From Defluviitaleaceae bacterium (GTDB lineage: Bacteria; Bacillota_A; Clostridia; Lachnospirales; WQUN01), in assembly GCA_009779525.1 (NCBI GenBank), contig WREB01000129.1, positions 1 to 5,043 on the forward strand: 5,043 nt of DNA, written 5' to 3'. Of the stretch, positions 1-5,043 are shown in pieces. Made by a program: the position numbers and the translations under genes. The notes under the pieces are model-generated. The model ran no database searches, had not been told where the DNA came from, and worked only from the letters and a program-made list of their open reading frames with translations. The stretch's first letter is position 1. Each line of letters starts with the position of its first letter.

Positions 1-822
1 CGAATCCTCGAGCCCCCATTGGTTTTCGTGGCAATAGACGGTATGGCCGTCGAGGTTGTTGCACGAGGCGTTCGTCCCGCCGACGACGCAGCGCGTAACT
101 TCCAAATAACCGGTGTTATGCCCTCCTATGTACATCATTTCGCCGCGGAAATTTTTTACCGTTATATTTTTTATTATCACGTAGTCGACGAGGTCGTCAA
201 CGCTTACGTTGATTCCGTGGTGCGTAATGTCCCAGCCGTAATCTTTGTCGCGTTTGTCGGACGAGTCCCATTCATATTCCCCGGTCCATTCGCCCCCGCC
301 GTCAAGCGTAAAGTTTTCGATAAAGACATGGTGCCTTGCCGCGCGCGAGGCGTTGCCGTATTCGCGCCCCCTTATGCGTATCGCCGCCGCCCGGTATTCG
401 CCCTTGATCCCTTCGTTATACCGGAACGGCGTCTTTATTACTGTCCCGCCGCAATCTACCGGACTCGCGCCGATTTTTTCCGGAGTCCCCGAACCTAAGA
501 GCCGCGTGTAGTCGTGGTTGATCCAAAGGCATGTCTGGCCGCGCCGAAAGACGTCTGCCCCCACGCAAATGACGCCGGGCGGAAGCAGCACCGTGGTAAG
601 CCCCTCCGGGTTGCTTTCGTTAACGGCTGGGCGGTCTTCGGCCATATCCAGTAGCGACTGGATGATCCTCGCGTTGTGCAGGGGGATCTCGGTGTAATAA
701 TTTTCGCCGAAACCGCTAATCGCCTGCTCGTCCCACTCGCCGTAGCCGCCGAAAATCAAGCCGCATTCGGATGCGCGAAGTATTCCGTCCGCGTTCGTCG
801 TTATGTTCAAATCTGTTTTCAT
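1..822 (-). CDS. Pectate-lyase-like right-handed parallel beta-helix protein, N-terminal part (cut by left edge)
   Basis: Reading the minus strand from the ATG at 822-820 gives 274 codons without a stop to the window edge, so the C-terminus is missing. The protein begins MKTDLNITTNADG and has no signal peptide or membrane segment. Residues 75-87 (LTTVLLPPGVICV) resemble the opening strand of Pectate_lyase_3-type beta-helix proteins, where a GT-V-LPPG-Y-type segment precedes the first coil. Coil-like repeats follow at about 164-176 (HHVFIENFTLDGG), 212-230 (VDYVIIKNITVKNF...) and 238-258, each an alternating V/I/N strand followed by a G- or N-rich turn, as in PbH1 repeats. Many polysaccharide lyases and GH28-like hydrolases share this fold, but the catalytic coils are probably in the missing part, so no substrate is assigned. 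Seven cysteines in the visible part fit a cytoplasmic location (inference). It is transcribed divergently from the oxidoreductase operon. The ATG lacks an obvious Shine-Dalgarno; an in-frame GTG at 837-835 is an alternative start with no better site, and an in-frame TAA lies six codons further upstream. Confidence 0.75.
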   Translation of the reverse strand, partial: MKTDLNITTNADGILRASECGLIFGGYGEWDEQAISGFGENYYTEIPLHNARIIQSLLDMAEDRPAVNESNPEGLTTVLLPPGVICVGADVFRRGQTCLWINHDYTRLLGSGTPEKIGASPVDCGGTVIKTPFRYNEGIKGEYRAAAIRIRGREYGNASRAARHHVFIENFTLDGGGEWTGEYEWDSSDKRDKDYGWDITHHGINVSVDDLVDYVIIKNITVKNFRGEMMYIGGHNTGYLEVTRCVVGGTNASCNNLDGHTVYCHENQWGLEDS

Positions 823-857
823 GCGGCAATGATACACCGAACGGGGCGATTATTCAA
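819..857 (-). other. Possible 12-codon leader ORF coupled to the beta-helix gene
   Basis: On the minus strand a TTG at 857-855 is preceded by GAGGG (866-862) with a 4-base spacer and opens a reading frame encoding LNNRPVRCIIAA. Its TGA stop (821-819) overlaps the ATG of the beta-helix gene in an ATGA arrangement typical of translational coupling. The beta-helix start itself has no Shine-Dalgarno, which would be explained if ribosomes reinitiate from this leader. The ORF is very short and starts with TTG, so chance is a serious alternative. Confidence 0.2.
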
Positions 858-858
858 A

Positions 859-887
859 TTACCCTCGCTTGCTTAATATGGTAAAAT
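859..887 (+). promoter_or_regulatory. Candidate extended -10 promoter for the oxidoreductase operon
   Basis: TGGTAAAAT at 879-887 is an extended -10 element: a TG, one base, then TAAAAT, which matches five of six bases of TATAAT. Seventeen bases upstream is a poor -35 (TTACCC, 859-864, three of six). Transcription would start near 894, leaving a leader of about 48 bases before the ATG at 942. The region is AT-rich relative to its surroundings and lies between two divergent genes, where a promoter is expected. This is a consensus match by eye only. Confidence 0.45.
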
Positions 888-902
888 ATCGCCGTGCGCG
901 GT

Positions 903-926
903 TTATCGCGCCAATAAATACGATAA
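903..926. promoter_or_regulatory. Spaced inverted repeat, candidate operator
   Basis: TTATCG (903-908) and CGATAA (921-926) are perfect inverted 6-base arms separated by 12 bases. The repeat lies just downstream of the predicted transcription start and upstream of the ribosome binding site at 932-937, where a repressor would block the operon. In RNA it could alternatively form a weak 6-bp hairpin with a 12-base loop. The arms do not extend outward or inward. No regulator gene is visible to pair with it. Confidence 0.25.
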
Positions 927-941
927 GTTTCGGGGGATATC

Positions 942-1913
942 ATGAAGGTTGCGTTGATAGGTCTGGGCGGAATGGGCGGCTGCCACTACGGCATTTATAA
1001 TGAAACGGAAGGGGTCGAAATCGTCGCGCTGGTCGACGCCGAATACGACAGGGTCGCCAACAAATCCGCGGAATGCGGCGCCCGCGCCTATACCGAAATC
1101 AATGAGATGCTTGAGCGCGAATCGCCAGACATAGTAGACATCTGCACTCCAAGCTATCTCCACCGCGCCCATGCGGTCGCGGCTATGGGCAAAGGGATTA
1201 ACGTAATCACCGAGAAGCCGGCGGCGCTAAGGCTTGCGGACGTCGAGGCGATGTTTGAAAGCGCGAAAACGAACGGCGTGATGTTTATGACGGCGCAGGT
1301 AATCCGGTTTTGGCCCGAGTACGTCTGGCTCAAGAACGCGGTCGAAAGCGGCGAATACGGAAGCCTCATAAACCTCGATATGTGGAGGTTCGGCGAAAGG
1401 CCGTTGTGGAGTTGGCGCGACTGGATGAACGATTACGAAAAGAGCGGCCTGGTGGCGTTCGATCTGCACATTCACGACGTCGACTTCCTTATTTATCTGC
1501 TCGGCGAGCCAAACGAGCCGGTCCTTCTCGAATATAACGGAAAGAACGCGCATGTCGTCGAAACGGCGTGCCAATTCGGCAAAACCGCCGCGCGCGCAAG
1601 GGCGGCGTGGCACAACGCGCGCGTGCCGTTCCAGATGGGCTACGAAGCGTTGTTCGAAGGCGGCTGCGCGATTTTTAGAAACGACAAGCTCACTTTTTAC
1701 CCGAACAAGGCGGAACCGTTCGAGCCGCCCGTTATATCGGAACTGACCGGTTCGGGCATAAACGTCGCAAACACGTCCGGATACAGGAACGAGCTCCTTT
1801 ATTTTATCGAGTGCGTCAAGACGGGCAAACCGCCGGAAATAATCAAGAAAAACGAGCTGCTTGCGGCGCTAAAACTCCTAAGCGGCTATACCGGCAGAAA
1901 AAAAATGGATTGA
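942..1913 (+). CDS. Gfo/Idh/MocA-family NAD(P)-dependent sugar oxidoreductase
   Basis: This is a 323-residue protein of normal length for the family. Members use NAD(P) to oxidise or reduce hydroxyl groups of sugars, inositols or sugar acids in the cytoplasm. The N-terminal Rossmann domain (about 1-120) shows the dinucleotide motif GLGGMG at 7-12, and an acidic residue (D32 in ALVDAEYD) at the end of the second strand, which usually favours NAD over NADP. The hallmark EKP is at 91-93; its lysine is conserved in catalysis. In the C-terminal alpha/beta domain, FDLHIHDVDF carries the family D-x-x-x-H pair as D174 and H178. The end (YRNELLYFIECVKTGKPPE, from about 281) is the usual C-terminal helix signature. 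The start is supported by GGGGGA at 932-937, four bases before the ATG. It is the first gene of a plus-strand operon; the next gene begins 18 bases after its stop. The substrate cannot be inferred. Eight consecutive A's (1898-1905) sit just before the stop. Confidence 0.93.
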   Translation: MKVALIGLGGMGGCHYGIYNETEGVEIVALVDAEYDRVANKSAECGARAYTEINEMLERESPDIVDICTPSYLHRAHAVAAMGKGINVITEKPAALRLADVEAMFESAKTNGVMFMTAQVIRFWPEYVWLKNAVESGEYGSLINLDMWRFGERPLWSWRDWMNDYEKSGLVAFDLHIHDVDFLIYLLGEPNEPVLLEYNGKNAHVVETACQFGKTAARARAAWHNARVPFQMGYEALFEGGCAIFRNDKLTFYPNKAEPFEPPVISELTGSGINVANTSGYRNELLYFIECVKTGKPPEIIKKNELLAALKLLSGYTGRKKMD

Positions 1914-1931
1914 ACCGGAAAAGGAGCGCAT

Positions 1932-4550
1932 ATGACTAATAATGATACGGCCGGCTTTTTGCCGGAGCTTGCGGGATTTCGGATGAGCCGCGATTACATA
2001 AATCCCGGCGAGACGCTTTTTATAACGCTCAAGTTTCGAAACCGAGGGATGGAATCGGCGCCGGACAATTACAGGTTCGCGCTCGACTTCGTCTTCGGCC
2101 ACCAAAGGAAACTCGAAAACAGGGAGTTCATATACAGATCGGAAGCGGGTTCCGTTCCGGGCACTAGCAAATGGGCGCCCCAATCGGCGACGGAGGTCAC
2201 GGTACGCTGGGACGCGGCGGTGGGATGGTCCGGGACGTACGAAATAACCGCGCGCATTCTTGACGCGGAAGGATCGCCGCAAAAATTTTTCGTGGAAGGC
2301 GCAGGTCATGTCAAATCCCACAAGCTGCATCAGGTTAACGTCGGTTGGAACCTTGGGAGGCCGTGGGTGGCGGAAAACGCCGCGCCCGTCGAAATAAACT
2401 ACGCAAACGGCAAAATCGCCGCCGACGCCTCCGCGCCAAAAACGTTAGAAAAGGCCGGCAACGACGGCGGCGGCGTTATATCGCTTCGCGGCCAATTCGA
2501 AGTCAGGTTCGCAAACGACGAACCGCGCGTCGTTTCGATCGACGGCGCGGACTTTTTATGCGCGGCGCCGGAAGTCGCCGTCAAGCGCCTCGAATCGGGC
2601 GCGGAGGCGCTCGCCGTTTTTTCGGGCGGCCCGTACGGTAATAACCCGGCGGGTCCGCGCTGCGCCGTTTCGTATTCGCTGAACTTCAGCTCGAGCGACG
2701 AGGCGCGCTACATGGGGCTCGTGCGCTACGAAGGCGCCTTCGCCGCGGCTTTTATCGTCCGCGCCAAATTAACCGAACGCATCCTGACCTTAAGCGTTAC
2801 CGATATAAACGAAACGCCCGGCTACGAGCTGCTTTCTGTAAAGTACCCGACGCTTGCGGAGATTGAAGGCGGTTGCCTGCTTGATTTTTTTGGGGGCGGC
2901 CGGCTGGTCCCGATTGAAGAAGCCATCCCTTGCTTTTACGAAAAACGCTACGACGTCCGGAACGCCGCCGCGCTGTTTAACGAAAACAGGATGTATCTGG
3001 TCGAAAGCCTGCACATCGACAGCCATCTGACGACGGGCGTATTCAACGCGGGCGGAGCGAACCGCGGATTCGTCGGCGGCTCGATTATTTGCAAAATCCC
3101 GGCCGAGGGAAGCGCGCCAGGCATTCCCGTCAAAAAGCCGCCCGAATTTACGGTCGAGCTTGTCCCGCCCAAACCGGAGCCGTTCGGTTGGACCGACGCG
3201 GCGAAATATTTTAGGCGGGGCCTAAAGCCAAATTCCGCGTTCGAGCTGTACCGCGACTGCTATCTTTACAAGCAGCTTTCGACCTGGGGGCCGCAACCCG
3301 ACGAAAAATACAAGACTTCCGACAGGCACCCGCTTACGCAAAACTTGTTTCGGTCGGTAAGCTTTTCGCAAATAGCGGATAATGTCAGGAAATTTTCCAA
3401 CTTGACGGACGGCGCGAGGCAGATCATGTATATCACGGGCTTTCAAAAGGGCGGATTCGACAACGCCTACCCGTATCCGTACGACACTGACGAACGCTGC
3501 GGAAGCCTGAGCGACCTCGGCGCTTCGCTTGAATCGATTCGCGGGTATAACGCGGTCGCGGGCCTACACGATAATTTCGACGACGTGTCCGCGACGCACG
3601 CGAAAAGCTTTCCGCATGTTGCGCACGACAAAGCGGGAAACTTGTGGAGGGGTTGGGTTTGGGCGGCGGGCCAAACCTACATGACTTCTTTCGTCCCGTA
3701 CGCCGAAAGCGGAGATATCGCAAGGCGCGTCGCTAAAATGAACGAGTTGCTTCCGCTTGCGGACAGCTACCACATAGACGTGCTCACCGCCGAAACGTGC
3801 AGGTACGATTTCAACCCCGAATGTCCCGCGTCGGCCAGCGATTCGTTCGAGGCGAAGATGGAAGTCGTGAAGGAATTCAACAAATACGGGATCGACGTGA
3901 CGAGCGAGCTATTGACCCACCCGTCGGTCGGGCACATAGGTTTCGCGCTGCACTCGAGGCTCGACCGGCACGATGTTTTTATTCCGGGCGACTCGTTCGT
4001 GCCGCTTACCGCGATGGTCTATCACGGAACGATCGGCTATACGGCCGGAAGCGGTTCAAGAACGGATATGCTCTGGGGGTTACTCATCGGCGCGCAGGTT
4101 TTTTACGAGGAGGACATAGCCGGCGAGCTTTGCGTCAGCCGCTTCTATATCCAAAACGTGCCCGCAATGAAGCTCTACGGCAGGCAGATGACGGATTTTT
4201 GCATGAACGAAACGAAGGCGCGCGCAGACTACGACGCCGGATCTTATGTGGAAGTCGATTTTGAAGCGGAGACGTACCTCGCCGCGGTTGACGGAGTCGT
4301 CATAGGAAAGAACTTCACGACGCTCATACCCGCGTTTAACACGAAAAACGCCTTCCTCGCTTATTCGATGAACGGCGAACCCGTCGAATACGAATTGCCG
4401 GCGTCCGTTCCGGCCGGGTCAACGATTCGCGCGGTTACGCTGACCGCCGAAGGGGATGGCGAACCGATTTCGGACGCCGCCATATGTCGCGGCGGCAGGC
4501 TGGAACTAAAGCTCCCCCCCATGAGGCCGGTGAAACTATATGCAGGGTAG
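1932..4550 (+). CDS. Putative glycoside hydrolase, GH101/GH129-like or DUF5696-like, apparently cytoplasmic
   Basis: This 872-residue protein has a strong AAGGAG site (1921-1926) five bases before its ATG. The N-terminus (MTNNDTAGFLPELAG) is not a signal peptide. By eye it has an Ig-like beta-sandwich at about 10-125 (GETLFITLKFRNRG, then TYEITARILD), a larger beta-rich region at about 180-410 resembling the super-sandwich of large glycosidases, a TIM-barrel-like region at about 420-750, and a C-terminal beta domain at about 765-872. In the barrel, YHIDVLTAE contains D616 and, 43 residues on, GIDVTSELL contains E659. An Asp at a strand end followed by a Glu in a G-x-x-x-T-x-E context resembles the nucleophile and acid/base pair of the GH101 and GH129 alpha-N-acetylgalactosaminidase families. 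LHDNFDD (545-551) may be another active-site strand. The family call rests on remembered motifs, and DUF5696, an uncharacterised family of similar size, is equally possible. Its place directly after a sugar oxidoreductase supports carbohydrate metabolism. The last 11 bases overlap the next gene. Confidence 0.6.
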   Translation: MTNNDTAGFLPELAGFRMSRDYINPGETLFITLKFRNRGMESAPDNYRFALDFVFGHQRKLENREFIYRSEAGSVPGTSKWAPQSATEVTVRWDAAVGWSGTYEITARILDAEGSPQKFFVEGAGHVKSHKLHQVNVGWNLGRPWVAENAAPVEINYANGKIAADASAPKTLEKAGNDGGGVISLRGQFEVRFANDEPRVVSIDGADFLCAAPEVAVKRLESGAEALAVFSGGPYGNNPAGPRCAVSYSLNFSSSDEARYMGLVRYEGAFAAAFIVRAKLTERILTLSVTDINETPGYELLSVKYPTLAEIEGGCLLDFFGGGRLVPIEEAIPCFYEKRYDVRNAAALFNENRMYLVESLHIDSHLTTGVFNAGGANRGFVGGSIICKIPAEGSAPGIPVKKPPEFTVELVPPKPEPFGWTDAAKYFRRGLKPNSAFELYRDCYLYKQLSTWGPQPDEKYKTSDRHPLTQNLFRSVSFSQIADNVRKFSNLTDGARQIMYITGFQKGGFDNAYPYPYDTDERCGSLSDLGASLESIRGYNAVAGLHDNFDDVSATHAKSFPHVAHDKAGNLWRGWVWAAGQTYMTSFVPYAESGDIARRVAKMNELLPLADSYHIDVLTAETCRYDFNPECPASASDSFEAKMEVVKEFNKYGIDVTSELLTHPSVGHIGFALHSRLDRHDVFIPGDSFVPLTAMVYHGTIGYTAGSGSRTDMLWGLLIGAQVFYEEDIAGELCVSRFYIQNVPAMKLYGRQMTDFCMNETKARADYDAGSYVEVDFEAETYLAAVDGVVIGKNFTTLIPAFNTKNAFLAYSMNGEPVEYELPASVPAGSTIRAVTLTAEGDGEPISDAAICRGGRLELKLPPMRPVKLYAG
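4529..4533 (+). promoter_or_regulatory. Ribosome binding site for the overlapping 48-codon gene
   Basis: GGTGA at 4529-4533 lies inside the end of the glycosidase-like gene, six bases before the ATG at 4540. This spacing is normal for a Shine-Dalgarno and is the main support, with the overlap, for choosing that start for the small membrane protein. Confidence 0.5.
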
Positions 4551-4686
4551 AAAATACAGGGACTACCGGCCGGTTAAATACAACAGGAAGGACTTCGCCT
4601 ACCACATGCGAAGCCTGCTGCTTTTTTTAGCCGCGCTCGCCATCGTCGCGCTGACAGGTTTCCTGTTGTTTCGCTTCATGTCGTAA
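4540..4686 (+). CDS. Small basic single-pass membrane protein, 48 residues
   Basis: A 48-codon frame begins at an ATG inside the last four codons of the glycosidase-like gene, in a different frame, overlapping by 11 bases, and ends at TAA 4684-4686. Residues 1-24 (beginning MQGRKYRDYRPVKYNRK) hold eight basic and two acidic residues. Residues 25-44 (SLLLFLAALAIVALTGFLLF) form one uninterrupted hydrophobic span long enough to cross a membrane, and the tail is RFMS. The positive-inside rule predicts the N-terminus in the cytoplasm. Codon choice (GCC, CTG, TTC, AGG, GAC) looks like the neighbouring genes, and the GGTGA site plus overlap suggest translational coupling to the upstream gene. I do not recognise the family. 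It could be a membrane tether or regulator for the operon's enzymes, an uncleaved signal-anchor remnant, or a general membrane microprotein; the sequence does not decide. Confidence 0.6.
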   Translation: MQGRKYRDYRPVKYNRKDFAYHMRSLLLFLAALAIVALTGFLLFRFMS

Positions 4687-4709
4687 TTTTCATTTTGCGC
4701 GGCTTACCG

Positions 4710-5043
4710 TCATTCGTACGAAAACGTAAACTCGGTCGTCGTTTCGTTTTTTGGCTCGTTGAATGTGAAGTCAATGAAATAGACGCCGACCCATTTTAAT
4801 TGGCTGTTCTTGAATTTGTCCTCGGTTATTTTAATCGCCGCGTTTTTTGGCGCGCATATGGAAAGCCGCGCCTTTTCGGTTTCGATCTTGACCGCGCCGG
4901 CAACTGTTTCCGGTTTGTGCAGCGTTACGAAGCGTTCGGTCACGGACGTCGGCGGCCTGCCGAACGCATAGCGGTCGGTTAGCTTAAGTTCTTTTTGCTC
5001 GGGCGAAAATTTAAATTCGCGTATCAGCGACCGCAAGTCGTCG
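4710..5043 (-). CDS. C-terminal part of a heparinase II/III-like protein (cut by right edge)
   Basis: On the minus strand a frame open from the right edge runs to a TGA at 4712-4710 and shows the last 110 residues (from DDLRSLIREFKFSPEQ). A TTG at 5036-5034 is in this frame but is not a convincing start, because the frame is open upstream and the domain is clearly incomplete. The visible part is all beta-strand in character. The sequence around LKLTDRYAFGRPPTSVTERF, followed by VTLHKPE and later KWVGVYFIDFTF, resembles the C-terminal beta-sandwich of heparinase II/III-family polysaccharide lyases, where a 'D-x-Y/F-x-F ... V-x-E-R-F-V-(T/S)-L' stretch is common. The catalytic toroid would be outside the window, so activity and substrate (heparin, alginate, other uronic-acid glycans) are unknown. 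It converges on the membrane-protein gene with 23 bases between stops. Confidence 0.6.
   Translation of the reverse strand, partial: DDLRSLIREFKFSPEQKELKLTDRYAFGRPPTSVTERFVTLHKPETVAGAVKIETEKARLSICAPKNAAIKITEDKFKNSQLKWVGVYFIDFTFNEPKNETTTEFTFSYE
4718..4752 (+). terminator. Weak candidate rho-independent terminator for the plus-strand operon
   Basis: ACGAAAACG (4718-4726) can pair with CGTTTCGT (4740-4747) leaving one bulged A and a 13-base loop, and the 3' arm runs into six T's (4747-4752). It lies 31 bases after the last plus-strand stop, inside the 3' end of the convergent gene. The stem is only half GC and the sequence also encodes the C-terminus of that gene, so the match may be accidental. 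No better terminator is visible in the 23-base gap between the convergent genes. Confidence 0.2.

Noticed and set aside
19..511. Plus-strand open frames of 159 and 88 codons opposite the left-edge gene
   Set aside because: They are antisense shadows of the minus-strand beta-helix gene, whose frame is open for all 274 visible codons and reads as a recognisable fold. The plus-strand translations are low-complexity with no family signature, and no Shine-Dalgarno was seen.
676..876. Plus-strand 66-codon frame running into the intergenic region
   Set aside because: It overlaps the N-terminal coding region of the beta-helix gene on the other strand and covers the promoter candidate; its translation has no recognisable pattern.
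823..941. Possible riboswitch or other structured RNA in the divergent intergenic region
   Set aside because: The predicted leader of the operon is only about 48 bases and shows just one short inverted repeat, too little for a known riboswitch class.
1227..1613. Minus-strand 128-codon frame within the oxidoreductase gene
   Set aside because: It is complementary to a confidently assigned Gfo/Idh/MocA gene; high-GC codon structure commonly leaves such antisense frames open.
1898..1905. Run of eight A's just before the stop of the oxidoreductase gene, a possible slippage site that would extend the protein to a TAA overlapping the next gene's start
   Set aside because: The normal frame ends sensibly after the conserved C-terminal helix, the extension (NGLNRKRSAYD) has no visible purpose, and no stimulatory structure is evident.
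2345..2641. Plus-strand 98-codon, extremely arginine-rich frame
   Set aside because: The composition is what GCG/CGC/AAA-rich codons give when read in another frame; it is nested in the large gene and shows no independent start signal.
3797..4264. Plus-strand 155-codon arginine-rich frame inside the large glycosidase-like gene
   Set aside because: It is an out-of-frame reading of GC-rich codons, giving an arginine- and glycine-rich product with no fold, and lies wholly inside an 872-residue gene with a good ribosome site.
4514..4520. Run of seven C's near the end of the large gene as a possible frameshift or sequencing error
   Set aside because: The frame continues sensibly across it (KLPPMRPVKLYAG) to a stop in a normal place that couples to the next gene.

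Overview
This 5,043-base window is dense, moderately GC-rich bacterial DNA that looks like part of a carbohydrate-degradation locus. Five protein genes can be supported. Two are cut by the window edges, and one is a 48-codon gene that overlaps its neighbour. Good Shine-Dalgarno sequences (AAGGAG, GGGGGA) and the protein families suggest an uncultured Clostridia-like or other glycan-degrading anaerobe. That guess is weak: there is no rRNA, tRNA or other phylogenetic marker here.

Layout. (1) Positions 1-822, minus strand: the N-terminal 274 residues of a pectate-lyase-like right-handed beta-helix protein, running off the left edge. (2) Positions 823-941: a divergent intergenic region with an extended -10 promoter candidate facing right, a spaced inverted repeat that could be an operator just after the predicted start of transcription, and, on the other strand, a possible 12-codon leader ending in an ATGA overlap with the beta-helix gene. 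(3) Positions 942-4686, plus strand: a compact operon of a Gfo/Idh/MocA-family NAD-dependent oxidoreductase, then (18-base gap) an 872-residue multidomain protein resembling GH101/GH129-type or DUF5696-type glycosidases, then (11-base overlap) a basic single-pass membrane microprotein. (4) Positions 4710-5043, minus strand: the C-terminal 110 residues of a protein resembling the end of heparinase II/III-family polysaccharide lyases, running off the right edge and converging on the operon with only 23 bases between.

How they may work together (inference): two lyase-like proteins flank an oxidoreductase and a putative glycosidase, which fits breakdown of an acidic or decorated glycan. Neither the beta-helix protein, the oxidoreductase nor the large glycosidase-like protein has a visible signal peptide, so they would act on imported oligosaccharides in the cytoplasm unless exported some other way. 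No transporter, sulfatase or regulator gene lies inside the window, so the substrate cannot be fixed. Nothing points to a mobile element, CRISPR array or phage.
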